The translations under genes and the position numbers were made by a program. Of a stretch of 64,000 nt of DNA, positions 25,045 to 37,100 are shown piece by piece (the stretch's first letter is position 1; each line of letters begins with the position of its first letter). The DNA comes from Sophora flavescens (Eukaryota; Streptophyta; Magnoliopsida; Fabales; Fabaceae), in NCBI GenBank assembly GCA_030762895.1, contig JAUPTC010000105.1, positions 32,501 through 96,500 on the forward strand. The letters are read 5' to 3'. The notes under the pieces are model-generated. The model worked only from the letters and a program-made list of their open reading frames with translations. It was not told the origin of the DNA and ran no database searches.

Positions 25045-25350
25045 CTATTTTTTTTTTAGACTGATAGTAGTAGTTCTAGTGGTCAACTCACCTTTTTCAA
25101 ATTGTTTTTCATTATTAAGAAAAGGTAACGAAGATAAAATACGAGCTTGTTTTATAGCTATCGTAATTAATCGTTGTTGTTTTAAGGTCAATCTATTCAC
25201 GCGTCTAGATAATATTTTTCCTTGTTCACTAATAAATCGACTAATTAAACTCATGTTTTTATAATCAATTCGATCCCTCGATTGAATCGGGGGCAAACAC
25301 CTACGAAAAGATCGCTTGGATTTAAGAAAGGGTCGCTTAGATTTATCCAT
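25045..25350 (-). CDS. rps18: rps18, nuclear copy of plastid ribosomal protein S18 gene (open)
   Basis: S18 is a 30S protein. Starting at MDKSKRPFLKSKRSFRR (25350) gives 101 residues: SLISRFISEQGKILSRRVNR, LTLKQQRLITIAIKQARIL, and a basic tail ending in LKKK. An upstream Met at 25389 is in frame but not conserved. Normal length and no stop. In the plastid it is transcribed with rpl33, which lies upstream here too. Coding potential is kept, but nothing suggests nuclear expression (no transit peptide). Confidence 0.94.
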   Translation of the reverse strand: MDKSKRPFLKSKRSFRRCLPPIQSRDRIDYKNMSLISRFISEQGKILSRRVNRLTLKQQRLITIAIKQARILSSLPFLNNEKQFEKGELTTRTTTISLKKK

Positions 25351-25429
25351 GGTTTGTTTATTTCTATCCCGAAAATCCCAGTTCTTCAAAAAAAGATTTA
25401 TTTTGTTTTATTTCTATTTTTACTACCTA

Positions 25430-25432
<3 letters not shown>

Positions 25433-25485
<53 letters not shown>

Positions 25486-25502
25486 ATATAAATGTTGTTA
25501 TG

Positions 25503-25566
<64 letters not shown>
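25433..25566. repeat. Two long (AT)n microsatellites
   Basis: Alternating TA runs at about 25433-25479 and 25505-25566, separated by about 25 bases, in the rps18-rpl33 spacer. ORFs made of IYIYIY are artefacts of the repeat. Confidence 0.95.
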
Positions 25567-25571
<5 letters not shown>

Positions 25572-25654
25572 GAATAAATATGAAAAATAGGTCATTTTTT
25601 TCATGTTCCCTTTGTTTGGGAGGGGAAGGGTAACACAAAAGCGATCAATTTTAT

Positions 25655-25855
25655 CTATTTCTTTATCTCTGCATGAATCATATGTTTGTAACAACAGGGA
25701 CATAATTTTCTCAATTCCAATCGACTAGGCGAATTGTGTCGATTCTTTTGAGTAATATATCTGGAAATACCAGTGGATTCCTTATTAACACTATTTTGAG
25801 CACAATTGGTACATTCCAAAATAACCGTGACTCGGATATCTTTACCCTTGCCCAT
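25655..25855 (-). CDS. rpl33: rpl33, nuclear copy of plastid ribosomal protein L33 gene (open)
   Basis: 66 residues starting MGKGKDIRVTVILECTNC. It has the L33 CxxC zinc-ribbon pairs (ECTNC near residue 17 and CPCC near residue 57) and ends HAEIKK. Full length. The reading frame is open 34 codons further upstream, but the conserved start is the Met at 25855. L33 is a small 50S protein. Confidence 0.95.
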   Translation of the reverse strand: MGKGKDIRVTVILECTNCAQNSVNKESTGISRYITQKNRHNSPSRLELRKLCPCCYKHMIHAEIKK

Positions 25856-26281
25856 GAACCTCCTTTGGGTTTTTGATTCACTTAACTCTTCAATTTTTGG
25901 ATTTGAAGAAGAAGAAAGGAAAAAAAAGTAGAAATTGATAATAAAATCGCAGTGCAATATTTCAGTTTTTGTTTAAGTATCTTGTATACTATTGTTGCCT
26001 CCGCCCTAGCCATTTCATTTCCATTCTGGTCTCACTCTATTATTAATGGAAATTAAATTGAATTAAAAATTTTCAATAATTGAAAATTTTTAATTCAATT
26101 TCATTTCAGCTTGGGCCAGATTCCGAGTTTCGCTGAGGCCAAATCCACCTTTATTGTTTCTTTTTTCTAACTTATTAGATAAGAATTAAAAAAAAAGAAT
26201 AAAAAAAGAAGATAAGAAAAGGATTAACCACAGATATGGGGTTGGATCTCGAATCTTCTTCAACCCTTCCTATGCCAATAA
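25856..26281. other. psaJ-rpl33 plastid spacer with long palindrome
   Basis: AT-rich spacer. It contains a 47-bp palindrome, 26055-26077 against 26079-26101, with 23-nt arms and a single central base. Confidence 0.7.
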
Positions 26282-26416
26282 CTAGAATGAAAAAAAAGTG
26301 AATATCAATGCATCTGGGAATAAACGATTGATCTCTATCAAGAGACCCGCCAAAGCCGCGAACCATAGAGTACTAATCACTGGTGCCACGGAGAGATATG
26401 TTTTTAGATCTCTCAT
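26282..26416 (-). CDS. psaJ: psaJ, nuclear copy of photosystem I subunit IX gene (open)
   Basis: 44 residues: MRDLKTYLSVAPVISTLWFA, then ALAGLLIEINRLFPDALIF and TFFSF, with one transmembrane helix. PsaJ is a small photosystem I subunit that helps to dock plastocyanin. The length is exactly normal (135 bp with stop) and no change is visible. In the plastid it heads the psaJ-rpl33-rps18 operon; that order is kept here. Confidence 0.95.
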   Translation of the reverse strand: MRDLKTYLSVAPVISTLWFAALAGLLIEINRLFPDALIFTFFSF

Positions 26417-26593
26417 TTAAAATCCTCCTTCTTTTTATTCTTTTCTTTATTGTAATTTGTAATACACAATCACATAGAAGAATAAGATCAGATGGTCATT
26501 TAATTTATAACCACTTGTATTTGTTGGCAGAATTCCTAATTCAAATTGAAATGGACAATGATTCTTTAGATTTTTTTTTACAAAAAAATAAGT
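26417..26593. other. psaJ-trnP plastid spacer, left part
   Basis: Upstream region of psaJ, cut by element C; it continues at 37973. Confidence 0.6.
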
Positions 26594-26598
26594 CTATT
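26594..26598. repeat. Target-site duplication of element C, left copy (CTATT)
   Basis: CTATT precedes TGTAACACCC at 26599 and follows GCGTTACA at 37968-37972. Confidence 0.92.
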
Positions 26599-29500
26599 TG
26601 TAACACCCTAGTTTTTACACCTAGGATTAACTATTTTATTTGGATGTTTAAGTTTATTTTGTTATGTGGTTTAGTTTGAGTAATTAAATTACTCTCTTCA
26701 AATTATTTTATTGGGTGCGTTGGCACTGACTTATTTCAGTGAATGCACGCTTACTAGACAATAATTTACGTTATTGTCACTATTATACCGGTACAGGAAA
26801 AAAATATTTTAAATAATATGATTAAGAGAAAAATATTTTCATATTCTCATTCTATTTAATTTTAGAGTTGAAAATATTTTGGTTTGACATTAATCGGAGA
26901 TTTAATTTTGGACTGAGTATTTTCTTAGTTGATCAGTTCAATTATTAATCTTTACTCTAACTTGAATTTCGAAAACATATCTTTATCAACCTTTATTTTT
27001 AGAATCCAAAAAGTAAAAACATGTTTATTTTAGGCCTAATACTTATCACTCATTTTGTACCCATCACTAAGTAACTAGTTTAAAAACTCATTTTCTCTCT
27101 TTTCTCTCTCTCTTTCTCGACGCTATCTCTCTCATTTTCTCTTTTCTTTCTCTGTTTCTTTCTTCTTCTTTCTTCTTTCTCTTTTCTCCTTCCTCCCTCA
27201 ACTCCATATTCTTCCTTCTTCTCTCCTCAACACCAGCCGCACACCGCTAGGGAGGAGCTCCGACCGTCGTGTGTCACGCCTGGAGCATGGCTCGTCGAGT
27301 CACTCGCCGCTGGGCTGGGGAAGACCACCACATCGCTGTCCATGTCTGTTACAGCGCGCCTCCGCCGCGGGTAAGCTTCCCGCCGTCGTGTAGCATCGTC
27401 CGACCACCGTTTGAAGGGGAGACACCGATCATACGTCTAGGCTCGTAGATCTGTATGTTTTGGGTTCCATGAGAGTTTGTGTGACCACTGTACCACCGCC
27501 TGCCGCCGTCCCTCCACCACGGCCGCCGCCGTTCTACCTCCATAACACCACCACAAGCCCATCTTCTTCACCTTGGGTAAGAGTTTTACCTCTAACCTCT
27601 TCTCTTTTGTAAATCCCCAAATTGATTTTGAAACCCTAACCCTAACCCTCCGATTTCAGATTTTAATCTTAAGATTAAAGCTTGTTTTATGAAATTAGGA
27701 CTGTGAATTTGTGTTTCCCTAAACCAATTTCATTATTCTGAGTTTTCCCTAAATTTTAATAAGGAGCCCTAAAACCCCAATTTGATTTTATTTGAATTTG
27801 GGTATGTTTTTGTGAAATTAATTGTGATTTAGTGCAATTAGGACTCTTAATGGATGATTTCCAAAGTTCCTTTTCATGATCTTTTAATCAAAACAAAGTT
27901 TCCTTAAAGGGTATTGGGAAGCGTGAGCTTCAAACATGATTTTCTTTAAAAATAACCTTGTTTGGTAATTAGATTAAGTGTTTAGATAAAGTTATTATGT
28001 GTGTTTGATCATGTGAAATTGATTTCTTGATTTTTGGTTGTTGCGCGTTGTTGAATTCCCTCTCTGAGACGTTTGACACGGCTATGCTTGCTTGATGGAG
28101 TAGATAGTTACACTCTTGGAGCTAATGTGAGTATTAAGACAAGGATCCTTTACTTGTCTTCAAAGGTAAGGGGAGTTTGCCTAGGGATATTCAATAACTG
28201 TATGCATGTGTGTATGTGTTTAATTGGATATTTACATGTTGATTGAGCTTACTTGATTATCTAATGTACTTGAACTGTTATGCTATTATCTGATGTTGAA
28301 CTGTACTTGTTCTAAATGATATAATTCATATATGTGATGAACTGCTTTCAACTGTGATATTAGCATTGAACTGATGACATATACTGTTGTTGATTGAAAG
28401 TTTGTTAAGCCAAACGTGCGTCTGTGCTCAACCGTTATAAGGATTAAAAACCTTAATAAGCTTTGAAGATGAAGGGATTGGTGTTCTTTTCCAGAAAGCT
28501 CTTTAAACTTAAAGTACTTGTTTTAAATGTTGAAATGGTTTTGGTAACTATTGTTATACAAGAGAAAAAAATCCTTTTCGAACTATGTGTCTTCAAGTGA
28601 AAACTTTCAAGATTATTTGGCAATATCCTATTGGGGGAAATATTTCAAAGATAAAAGAATTTCAAAGATGCTTTATAAAAGATTTTCAAAGAAAAGGTTT
28701 TTCCTAAATATTTTAGAAACTTTCCGATAACCTGGATAGGTTATCGAGGATTCGGTTTTGAATTTGTTTTTCACTGAACGAAAAATAAGTACTTAAGAAA
28801 GAGAATCTAGTACGCGAGACGTCGCCTCTAGTATTCAGTGATGCGCACGTGATCTTGAATCAGTGTTAATTCGGGACTACGGGTCCTGGTTATGATGTTA
28901 TGGCACGTGATCTTGGATCAGTGTTAATTCGGGACTACGAGTCCTGGTTATGATGTTATGGCACGTGATCTTGGATCAGTGTTAATTCGGGACTACAAGT
29001 CCTGGTTATGATGTTATGGCACGTGATCTTGGATTAGTGTTAATTCGGGACTACGAGTCCTGGTTATGATGTTATGGACTGAGAGTCCAATTCTCGAAAT
29101 TGAGGACAGTTCGTTCTGATTTCGTTGTGATGGACTTAGGTCCTAATCACGTTGTGTTGGACTGTGTATTCTAACCGCGTGTGATGAACATGATTAAAGG
29201 TGAAGGTTGTTTTCTACGACCACAACCCTTGACTGCGACCACGGTCTTGGGCGTTGTGATTGAGCATTCGGACTGTGTGTCCTATGCTTCTAAGTTTTCA
29301 AGTGATGGGGAAATGATGATTAAGTCGTTAGCTTTGAGCTGCGACAGCAAAAAAGAATGAACACAAAGAAAACCTTTTAAATAAAATATTTTCTCATGTG
29401 CATTTCCCCAAGCAGACGTGCTATTGATGAATAAATCAGATACAAAAGATGGTATCTGGGAGTCTGTCCATGTAAACAGAGTGAAGAGGCACATGAGACG

Positions 29501-30499
29501 TTGCTCATCCTGAGACCTTAATGCATGAGGGTAAGGAGGCAACTGCCCGGTGGGCTAGAGATTGACCAACTCTAATTCTTCTCCAGTGAATACGGTGTTG
29601 AGATCTCATGAGATTAAGTTAGAGCCTGATATTGAAGTGCCATGCATATTTTCGAAAAACTGACTGTGCGGGCTTGAGACCCTTTGATATAACACTGTTA
29701 TGTTATCTATATGCATGATTTAACTGCTTATATGATTATGTGATGTATGTATCATGTATATAGTTGTTGTGTGATATATCCATTTGTCGGTATCTCACCC
29801 TTACAAACATATCAGGTTTCTTCTGGTTTGCTATTGTACCCTGGGTATTTTAGTACAGAGGTGCAGAGGAGTCTTCCTAAGTCACTCAGAGACTTAGATC
29901 TAGTTGCTTGATGAAGTATTTGATTGTGGAACGATCACGTGAGTTCTTCTCAGGAATAACTTTTTAGAATGACCAGCTTAGGGTTTTGAGACTTAGATTA
30001 TTTTGATAAGTATGTATGAGTATGGCTCAGAGAGCCTTTATTTTAAAATGGAATGTTATGGCTCTGAGAGCATATCTTTTAAATGAAAATTTAAGCTGTT
30101 TTCTTTGGTCTTGTAAAGCTTATGGTTATAGCTATTATTTTTATATATTGTTGTCTGGTTAGATTTGGTGTAACTGAAATTCTGGATTGAAAATGTAATT
30201 ATTTTAGCAGGTGTTCTTTTACCTGGGATGTCCGAATTACAGAGGAGACTCTGTCGAAATTTTCGTAAAATACTAGCTTTTATTCAAGTATATTCTTTAA
30301 ATTAAATAGGCTTGCCATACTATGATAGCAAGTATGTGTGCCAATCAAGGCTTAGGACTCGTGACGAAATTTTATACCCAATTTCAGACACTTATATACT
30401 TATATAAATTATTTTCCGAAAGCACCAGCAAATTATCTTTTAATTTAAATTCCGCACGTGTTATGTAGTAATGCCCCAAGGGGGGGGGGGGGCGTTACA
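26599..30499 (+). repeat. Element C 5' LTR
   Basis: 3901 bp. Holds the palindrome GAGTAATTAAATTACTC (about 26678), a CT-rich tract (about 27091-27210) followed by a GC-rich block (27230-27545), CCCTAACCCTAACCC near 27637, four 58-bp tandem repeats (28845-29076) and a run of 13 G just before the end (30480-30492). Confidence 0.92.
28845..29076 (+). repeat. Four 58-bp tandem repeats in element C 5' LTR
   Basis: Unit starting GCACGTGATCTTG and ending GATGTTATG, four copies with a few substitutions (28845, 28903, 28961, 29019). The 3' LTR has three. Each unit carries the G-box-like core CACGTG. Confidence 0.92.
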
Positions 30500-30502
30500 A
30501 GG

Positions 30503-30514
30503 TGGTATCAGAGC
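30503..30514 (+). promoter_or_regulatory. Primer-binding site of element C (tRNA-iMet type)
   Basis: TGGTATCAGAGC three bases after the 5' LTR end. Confidence 0.88.
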
Positions 30515-31093
30515 TGGTCGAGTCTTTCGGGATCTTTGGGGAATAGGTCTGTTAAGTTTTTGTTGTGTGATCTTTGGTTTGCTCTTGTTTGAATTGTTTC
30601 TTGTTGAAGCAATGTGTGTTGACGCACAAGTATATGTTTTCTTGATGGTTTTCCAAGGGCTTTATTTCCTGGGAGACCGTAGATCTTGAATGTTACTTGG
30701 GTTCGAATATGACATTCGATTATTCTTGCGAATCGTGTCGGACATTCGAAACAAGATGCTTGTGTAAAAGGATTTTTCCGGGAGTGTTCCCTGGAAATAT
30801 TCTAGGTTTATGGTTAGCAAAGGACATTGATTTTCGATTGATCTAGTTTCTGGATGCGGTCAGATCTCTGTTCCTTTGTGTAGGATGTTGCCTATAAAGA
30901 TTGAAACGAGTTCGACGACTCGATTCAGCTGAAAGATCGGTGGTCTGAATCGTTTGTTAGACCGAGTGTTTTCTTTGTGAAGCACCAACGTTGTGTGGAG
31001 GCTCGTGTCACCGTCTAGATTCCTGACGACTAGGTAAAAGGACGAATTAGGAATAAGTATTCTCTAACTTGCGTAGTTGATTTGGTAAATTAA

Positions 31094-31276
31094 TTGCGAG
31101 GAGTTGTCATCTACTCAAAGATCGACTTGAAGACGAGGTATTACCAGATTGGAGTGATGACCTGTCTAAGGTTTTGCATCGTCAACTCAGTTTATGAGGA
31201 AAGATCAACCTTTTGTATGTTGGATCGATTGGTTAAGTTGTCCGGGATCGTACCCAATTCAAGGTGGTCATACTAA
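31094..31276 (+). pseudogene. Reverse transcriptase remnant (element C)
   Basis: Sixty open codons starting with RGVVIYSKIDLKTRYYQIG, matching the gypsy motif with the first catalytic Asp. The rest is out of frame with the family. Non-functional. Confidence 0.75.
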
Positions 31277-34123
31277 GCTTGGCTGGAAAGATGTGTATGT
31301 TGGTTGGAACCAAGATGAATCGAGTGGATCTCCGATCTTGGGTGAGTGTCTCGTGATTGAGGAATTCTTCATTGTACCCTTTGATTCTCTTGTGTTTGTC
31401 AGTTGACAATTATTTCTCAAATCCTGTGATTGTATTAGATAATCACAACGGTGAAGTTGGTATGTGTCAGACATATTTTCTTATTTTAATTTGTAGTCTG
31501 TCAGAACTCATGAATTAGTTATGCTAATTCATAAATTTCCAGTTATTCATTTCTTTGTTGTGAGAAGTCGTACTCACACTTCCAAATGATCCTCGATGTA
31601 TTAGACATTTGAGTGAATTGATTTAACGGAATCCATGTCTGGATACTTTCACATTTTGTTGAGAAAAGTGGTTATGACTATTTCTTGAGTTATAACCCAG
31701 ATAATTTCGTGATAGCAGAAGTTTCTTGGTGAAACTTAGTTTCGTCACTTATATTTTTGGTAGAGGTGAAAGTCATCATTTTGTAAATTCCTTGTACTAA
31801 GAATAAGAATTAATCCTCTTTGGATTAGACATTATTCACCCCTTGATTCTTTGAATCCGCTTGAAGATTCTTGTGGAAGAATGAACTTTATTAGATTCAT
31901 GTTTGTAAATGTGTATTGATCATGCATTTTTACACCCATGAACCTGATGGAATGATCTTTTTCCATACTGGATGTTCCGATATCCTTCAAATTAATGAAA
32001 TTCTTTTCTATGCTTATGTGAAAGTGAAATCATGAAAAATTTTCTTTTCTTGAGAAATTCTTTTATGATCACCAAGGTCTTATCTTATTGCAGTTCGAAC
32101 GTACTTTTCGTCTTTGATCATTGTAGTTCTACGTATTTTCCAAATGTCGTCGATGTGTGACCTATCTCATCAGTCGTGAGTTGGATATCTCCACATCAAG
32201 ATGTACAATTGAGACCTTCCTTGTTGAGATGTTGGCATTCCTTCAATCTTTGTTATAAGTTTTCTGAAGACCTGTATGAGTCTTGATTGAATTCAAGTGA
32301 TCGTTGATCGACTGGTGAAGCCTACATCTTCTTACGAGTTAAGATCCACTATGCAGTGTTAGTGAATCGAATAATGTATCAGAGGATTGCTTATACTTCA
32401 TGGAGTATCTTCAAGTGTTGTTTCAGATGAAAAACGGATGTTTATCAACGTGTGTCGGTTAAGTTTACTTTAAGTGCTGAGGACTAAGTTGAGGCTAAGT
32501 CCAACTGATCGTCCTCAGTGGGATGGATGAGTAATGAGATTACCTATCCTTAGCAAGTTAGCTGGGAGATAGTGTGGTACCTAAATTTTTGTCATCTTTA
32601 TGGTAGGACGAACCAGAGTTGATAGGAGTTTCGTTAGTGTATAGATGTGAATGGTACTATGAGGACCCTTAAGTTCAACGTCATTGAGTGAGACGATTAC
32701 GATGGATTTTATCATGATCGAGGCAGATGTATCATTAAAGGAAATTAGAGTATTGATCAAAGTTTATGGTTAATGTTGACTTCGTGAGTCCGAGGATTAA
32801 CGGAAAAATATATATGGTAGTTTTCCTTTAGCTGAACGAACGTAGTAAAGAGGAGTTCTTGAGTGAAACTAAGTTGTTAGAAAAGTTTAAGAATTATGAT
32901 TTTGGATAATTCAAACTGAAGTGATTCCCTTTGGTTGTAGTTGCATGGAGAAATGTAATCGTATTCTTTAAGATTGAAATGAAAGACCATGATATAATTT
33001 GGAGTGGTGGAATATGTTCAAAGGAAACTAAGACTACAATTGTGTGCTTTGGGTTGAGAGTTAATATCTGTAGTAGAGTAAAGTTAGTGTTGAACTTGAT
33101 ATTCGTTGTGAGGATAAGGTGTTGAAGAAGTTTTGATTATGTCTTTCGAGTGTGATAAACTTTGGCGAAATGTTTATAATCTTTGAGGTCTTATTCTGGT
33201 AAATATGTGGTTGATGATCCATAGTAGAAATTTGACATTTTAAATTCAAGATTGCCATTGGGGAGTGTCCACCTAGATTTCTTGGCTTTGCTTTGGTGCA
33301 GCTCTTAGGGGTAATGGCCTTAGAGAAACTCTATTTTATAATCTCTTTTATCGACTGCAGATATATAAGATAAGGGCAGATATGATACAAGCACTTCCTT
33401 GCATAAGTGATAGAGCTATGTCTTCAGATGGAGGAATTGTTAGGAGTTGTGTATTTTCCTTGGACAATAGGGTAAAGGTGCATAGGAAATTTCTTAAACC
33501 AGGGATACTAATGGGGCTTGAGAACCAAATTGAAATGAGATGCGAATGAAGGATATGAATTCGAAGTAGGCAAAAGATTAGAGAGGAATTAAAAAGAGAA
33601 CGGACTATGTTGGATGTGGTAAGATTCAATTTTGATAAGATTGAATTTCTTAGGTTTTGGCGCAAAGTTTATCATGTGCAACTCAGGAATGTTATGACAT
33701 TTTGATTGGAGACTTGAAAAGTGTGAATTGGATATGACTAGAGGAGTAGACTAAGCTCAAATGGACTAAGACTATGATTGCATCTCTTGAGTAGAAGGTT
33801 AATTGATGTTATGGTAAAGTTAGTGTTGGTTTTGATGTTAGCTGTGAAAGTTAGATATTGGAAAAAGTTTTTCTAATGGATCTATATTGAGAAGTGAAGA
33901 GATTAAAAGTTGATTTTGTTTTTTTTTAAGTGTAATAGACTAAGGTGAAATATCGAAGGTAGTGTAGATAATGCGGTAGTGAAAAGTCTCGAGGATAAAT
34001 AGAATGGCATAAGAATTGATCATGTTATAGTGTTATAGATGAAAGGAATGAAGCGATGAGAATACAAAGCAAGATTTTAGAGTTAAAGTGTGATTACAAA
34101 ATCCTGTGTAGTTTTGAGCTACG

Positions 34124-34143
34124 AAATTTCGAGGACGAAATTT
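34124..34143 (+). promoter_or_regulatory. Pre-polypurine hairpin AAATTTCG-AGGA-CGAAATTT (element C)
   Basis: Same perfect 8-bp stem and AGGA loop as in A and B, about 20 bases before the 3' LTR. Confidence 0.7.
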
Positions 34144-34162
34144 TTTTAAAGAGGGGTAGTAA

Positions 34163-37100
34163 TGTAACACCCTAGTTTTTACACCTAGGATTAACTATTT
34201 TATTTGGATGTTTAAGTTTATTTTGTTATGTGGTTTAGTTTGAGTAATTAAATTACTCTCTTCAAATTATTTTATTGGGTGCGTTAGCACTGACTTATTT
34301 CAGTGAATGCACGCTTACTAGACAATAATTTACGTTATTGTCACTATTATACCGGTACAGGAAAAAAATATTTTAAATAATATGATTAAGAGAAAAATAT
34401 TTTCATATTCTCATTCTATTTAATTTTAGAGTTGAAAATATTTTGGTTTGACATTAATCGGAGATTTAATTTTGGACTGAGTATTTTCTTAGTTGATCAG
34501 TTCAATTATTAATCTTTACTCTAACTTGAATTTCGAAAACATATCTTTATCAACCTTTATTTTTAGAATCCAAAAAGTAAAAACATGTTTATTTTAGGCC
34601 TAATACTTATCACTCATTTTGTACCCATCACTAAGTAACTAGTTTAAAAACTCATTTTCTCTCTTTTCTCTCTCTCTTTCTCGACGCTATCTCTCTCATT
34701 TTCTCTTTTCTTTCTCTGCTTCTTTCTTCTTCTTTCTTCTTTCTCTTTTCTCCTTCCTCCCTCAACTCCATATTCTTCCTTCTTCTCTCCTCAACACCAG
34801 CCGCACACCGCTAGGGAGGAGCTCCGACCGTCGTGTGTCACGCCTGGAGCACGGCTCGTCGAGTCACTCGCCGCTGGGCTGGGGAAGACCACCACATCGC
34901 TGTCCATGTCTGTTACAGGGCGCCTCCGCCGCGGGTGAGCTTCCCGTCGTCGTGTAGCGTCGTCCGGCCACCGTTTGAAGGGGAGACATCGATCATACGT
35001 CTAGGCTCGTAGATCTGTATGTTTTGGGTTCCATGAGAGTTCGTGTGGCCACTGTACCACCGCCTGCCGCCATCCCTCCACCACGGCCGCCGCCGTTCTA
35101 CCTCCATAACACCACCACAAGCCCATCTTCTTCACCTTGGGTAAGAGTTTTACCTCTAACCTCTTCTCTTTTGTAAATCCCCAAATTGATTTTGAAACCC
35201 TAACCCTAACCCTCTGATTGCAGATTTTAATCTTAAGATTAAAGCTTGTTTTATGAAATTAGGACTGTGAATTTGTGTTTCCCTAAACCAATTTCATTAT
35301 TCTGAGTTTTCCCTAAATTTTAATAAGGAGCCCTAAAACCCCAATTTGATTTTATTTGAATTTGGGTATGTTTTTGTGAAATTAATTATGATTTAGTGCA
35401 ATTAGGACTCTTAATGGATGATTTCCAAAGTTCTTTTTCATGATCTTTTAATCAAAACAAAGTTTCCTTAAAGGGTATTGGGAAGCGTGAGCTTCAAACA
35501 TGATTTTCTTTAAAAATAACCTTGTTTGGTAATTAGATTAAGTGTTTAGATAAAGTTATTATGTGTGTTTGATCATGTGAAATTGATTTCTTGATTTTTG
35601 GTTGTTACGCGTTGTTGGATTCCCTCTCTGAGACGTTTGACACGGCTATGCTTGCTTGATGGAGTAGATAGTTACACTCTTGGAGCTAATGTGAGTATTA
35701 AGACAAGGATCCTTTACTTGTCTTCAAAGGTAAGGGGAGTTTGCCTAGGGATATTCAATAACTGTATGCATGTGTGTATGTGTTTAATTGGATATTTACA
35801 TGTTGATTGAGCTTACTTGATTATCTAATGTACTTGAACTGTTATGCTATTATCTGATGTTGAACTGTACTTGTTCTAAATGATATAATTCATATATGTG
35901 ATGAACTGCTTTCAACTGTGATATTAGCATTGAACTGATGATATATACTGTTGTTGATTGAAAGTTTGCTAAGCCAGACGTGCGTCTGTGCTCAACCGTT
36001 ATAAGGATTAAAAACCTTAATAAGCTTTGAAGATGAAGGGATTGGTGTTCTTTTCCAAAAAGCTCTTTAAACTTAAAGTACTTGTTTTAAATGTTGAAAT
36101 GGTTTTGGTGAACTATTGTTATACAAGAGAAAAAATCCTTTTCGAACTATGTGTCTTCAAGTGAAAACTTTCAAGATTATTTGGCAATATCCTATTGGGG
36201 GAAATATTTTAAAGATAAAAGAATTCCAAAGATGCTTTATAAAAGATTTTCAAAGAAAAGGTTTTTCCTAAATATTTTAGAAACTTTCCGATAACCTGGA
36301 TAGGTTATCGAGGATTCGGTTTTGAATTTGTTTTTCACTGAACGAAAAATAAGTACTTAAGAAAGAGAATCTAGTATGCGAGACGTCGCCTCTAGTATTT
36401 AGTGATGCGACGTAATCTTGAATCAGTGTTAATTCGGGACTACGGGTCCTGTTTATGATGTTATGGCACGTGATCTTGGATCAGTGTTAATTCGGGACTA
36501 CGAGTCCTGGTTATGATGTTATGGCACGTGATCTTGGATCAGTGTTAATTCGGGACTACTAGTCCTGGTTATGATGTTATGGACTGAGAGTCCAATTCTC
36601 GAAATTGAGGACAGTTCGTTCTGATTTCGTTGTGATGGACTTAGGTCCTAATCACGTTGTGTTGGACTGTGTATTCTAACCGCGTGTGATGAACATGATT
36701 AAAGGTGAAGGTTGTTTTCTACGACCACAACCCTTGACTGCGGACACGGTCTTGGGCGTTGTGATTGAGCATTCGGACTGTGTGTCCTATGCTTCTAAGT
36801 TTTCAAGTGATGGGGAAATGATGATTAAGTCGTTAGCTTTGAGCTGCGACAGCGAAAAAGAATGAACACAAAGAAAACCTTTTAAATAAAATATTTTCTC
36901 ATGTGCATTTCCCCAAGCAGACGTGCTATTGATGAATAAATCAGATACAAAAGATGGTATCTGGGAGTCTGTCCATGTAAACCGAGTGAAGAGGCACATG
37001 TGACGTTGCTCGTCCTGAGACCTTAATGCATGAGGGTAAGGAGGCAACTGTCCGGTGGGCTAGAGATTGACCAACTCTAATTCTTCTCCAGTGAAAACGG

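Larger units (their letters stand above)
30500..34162 (+). other. Element C internal region, degenerate
   Basis: Begins with the primer site; the leader TGGTCGAGTCTTTCGGGA is shared with A and B. A reverse transcriptase remnant lies at about 30950-31170: RPSVFFVK-like, then GVVIYSKIDLKTRYYQIG (31094-31160), in normal order but with stops and shifts. Nothing resembles gag zinc knuckles, integrase or a chromodomain. The hairpin 34124-34143 and the polypurine end close the region. Confidence 0.8.

Noticed and set aside
25282..25703. ORFs ending in IYIYIY runs (also 39758-40025)
   Set aside because: Translation of (AT)n microsatellites.
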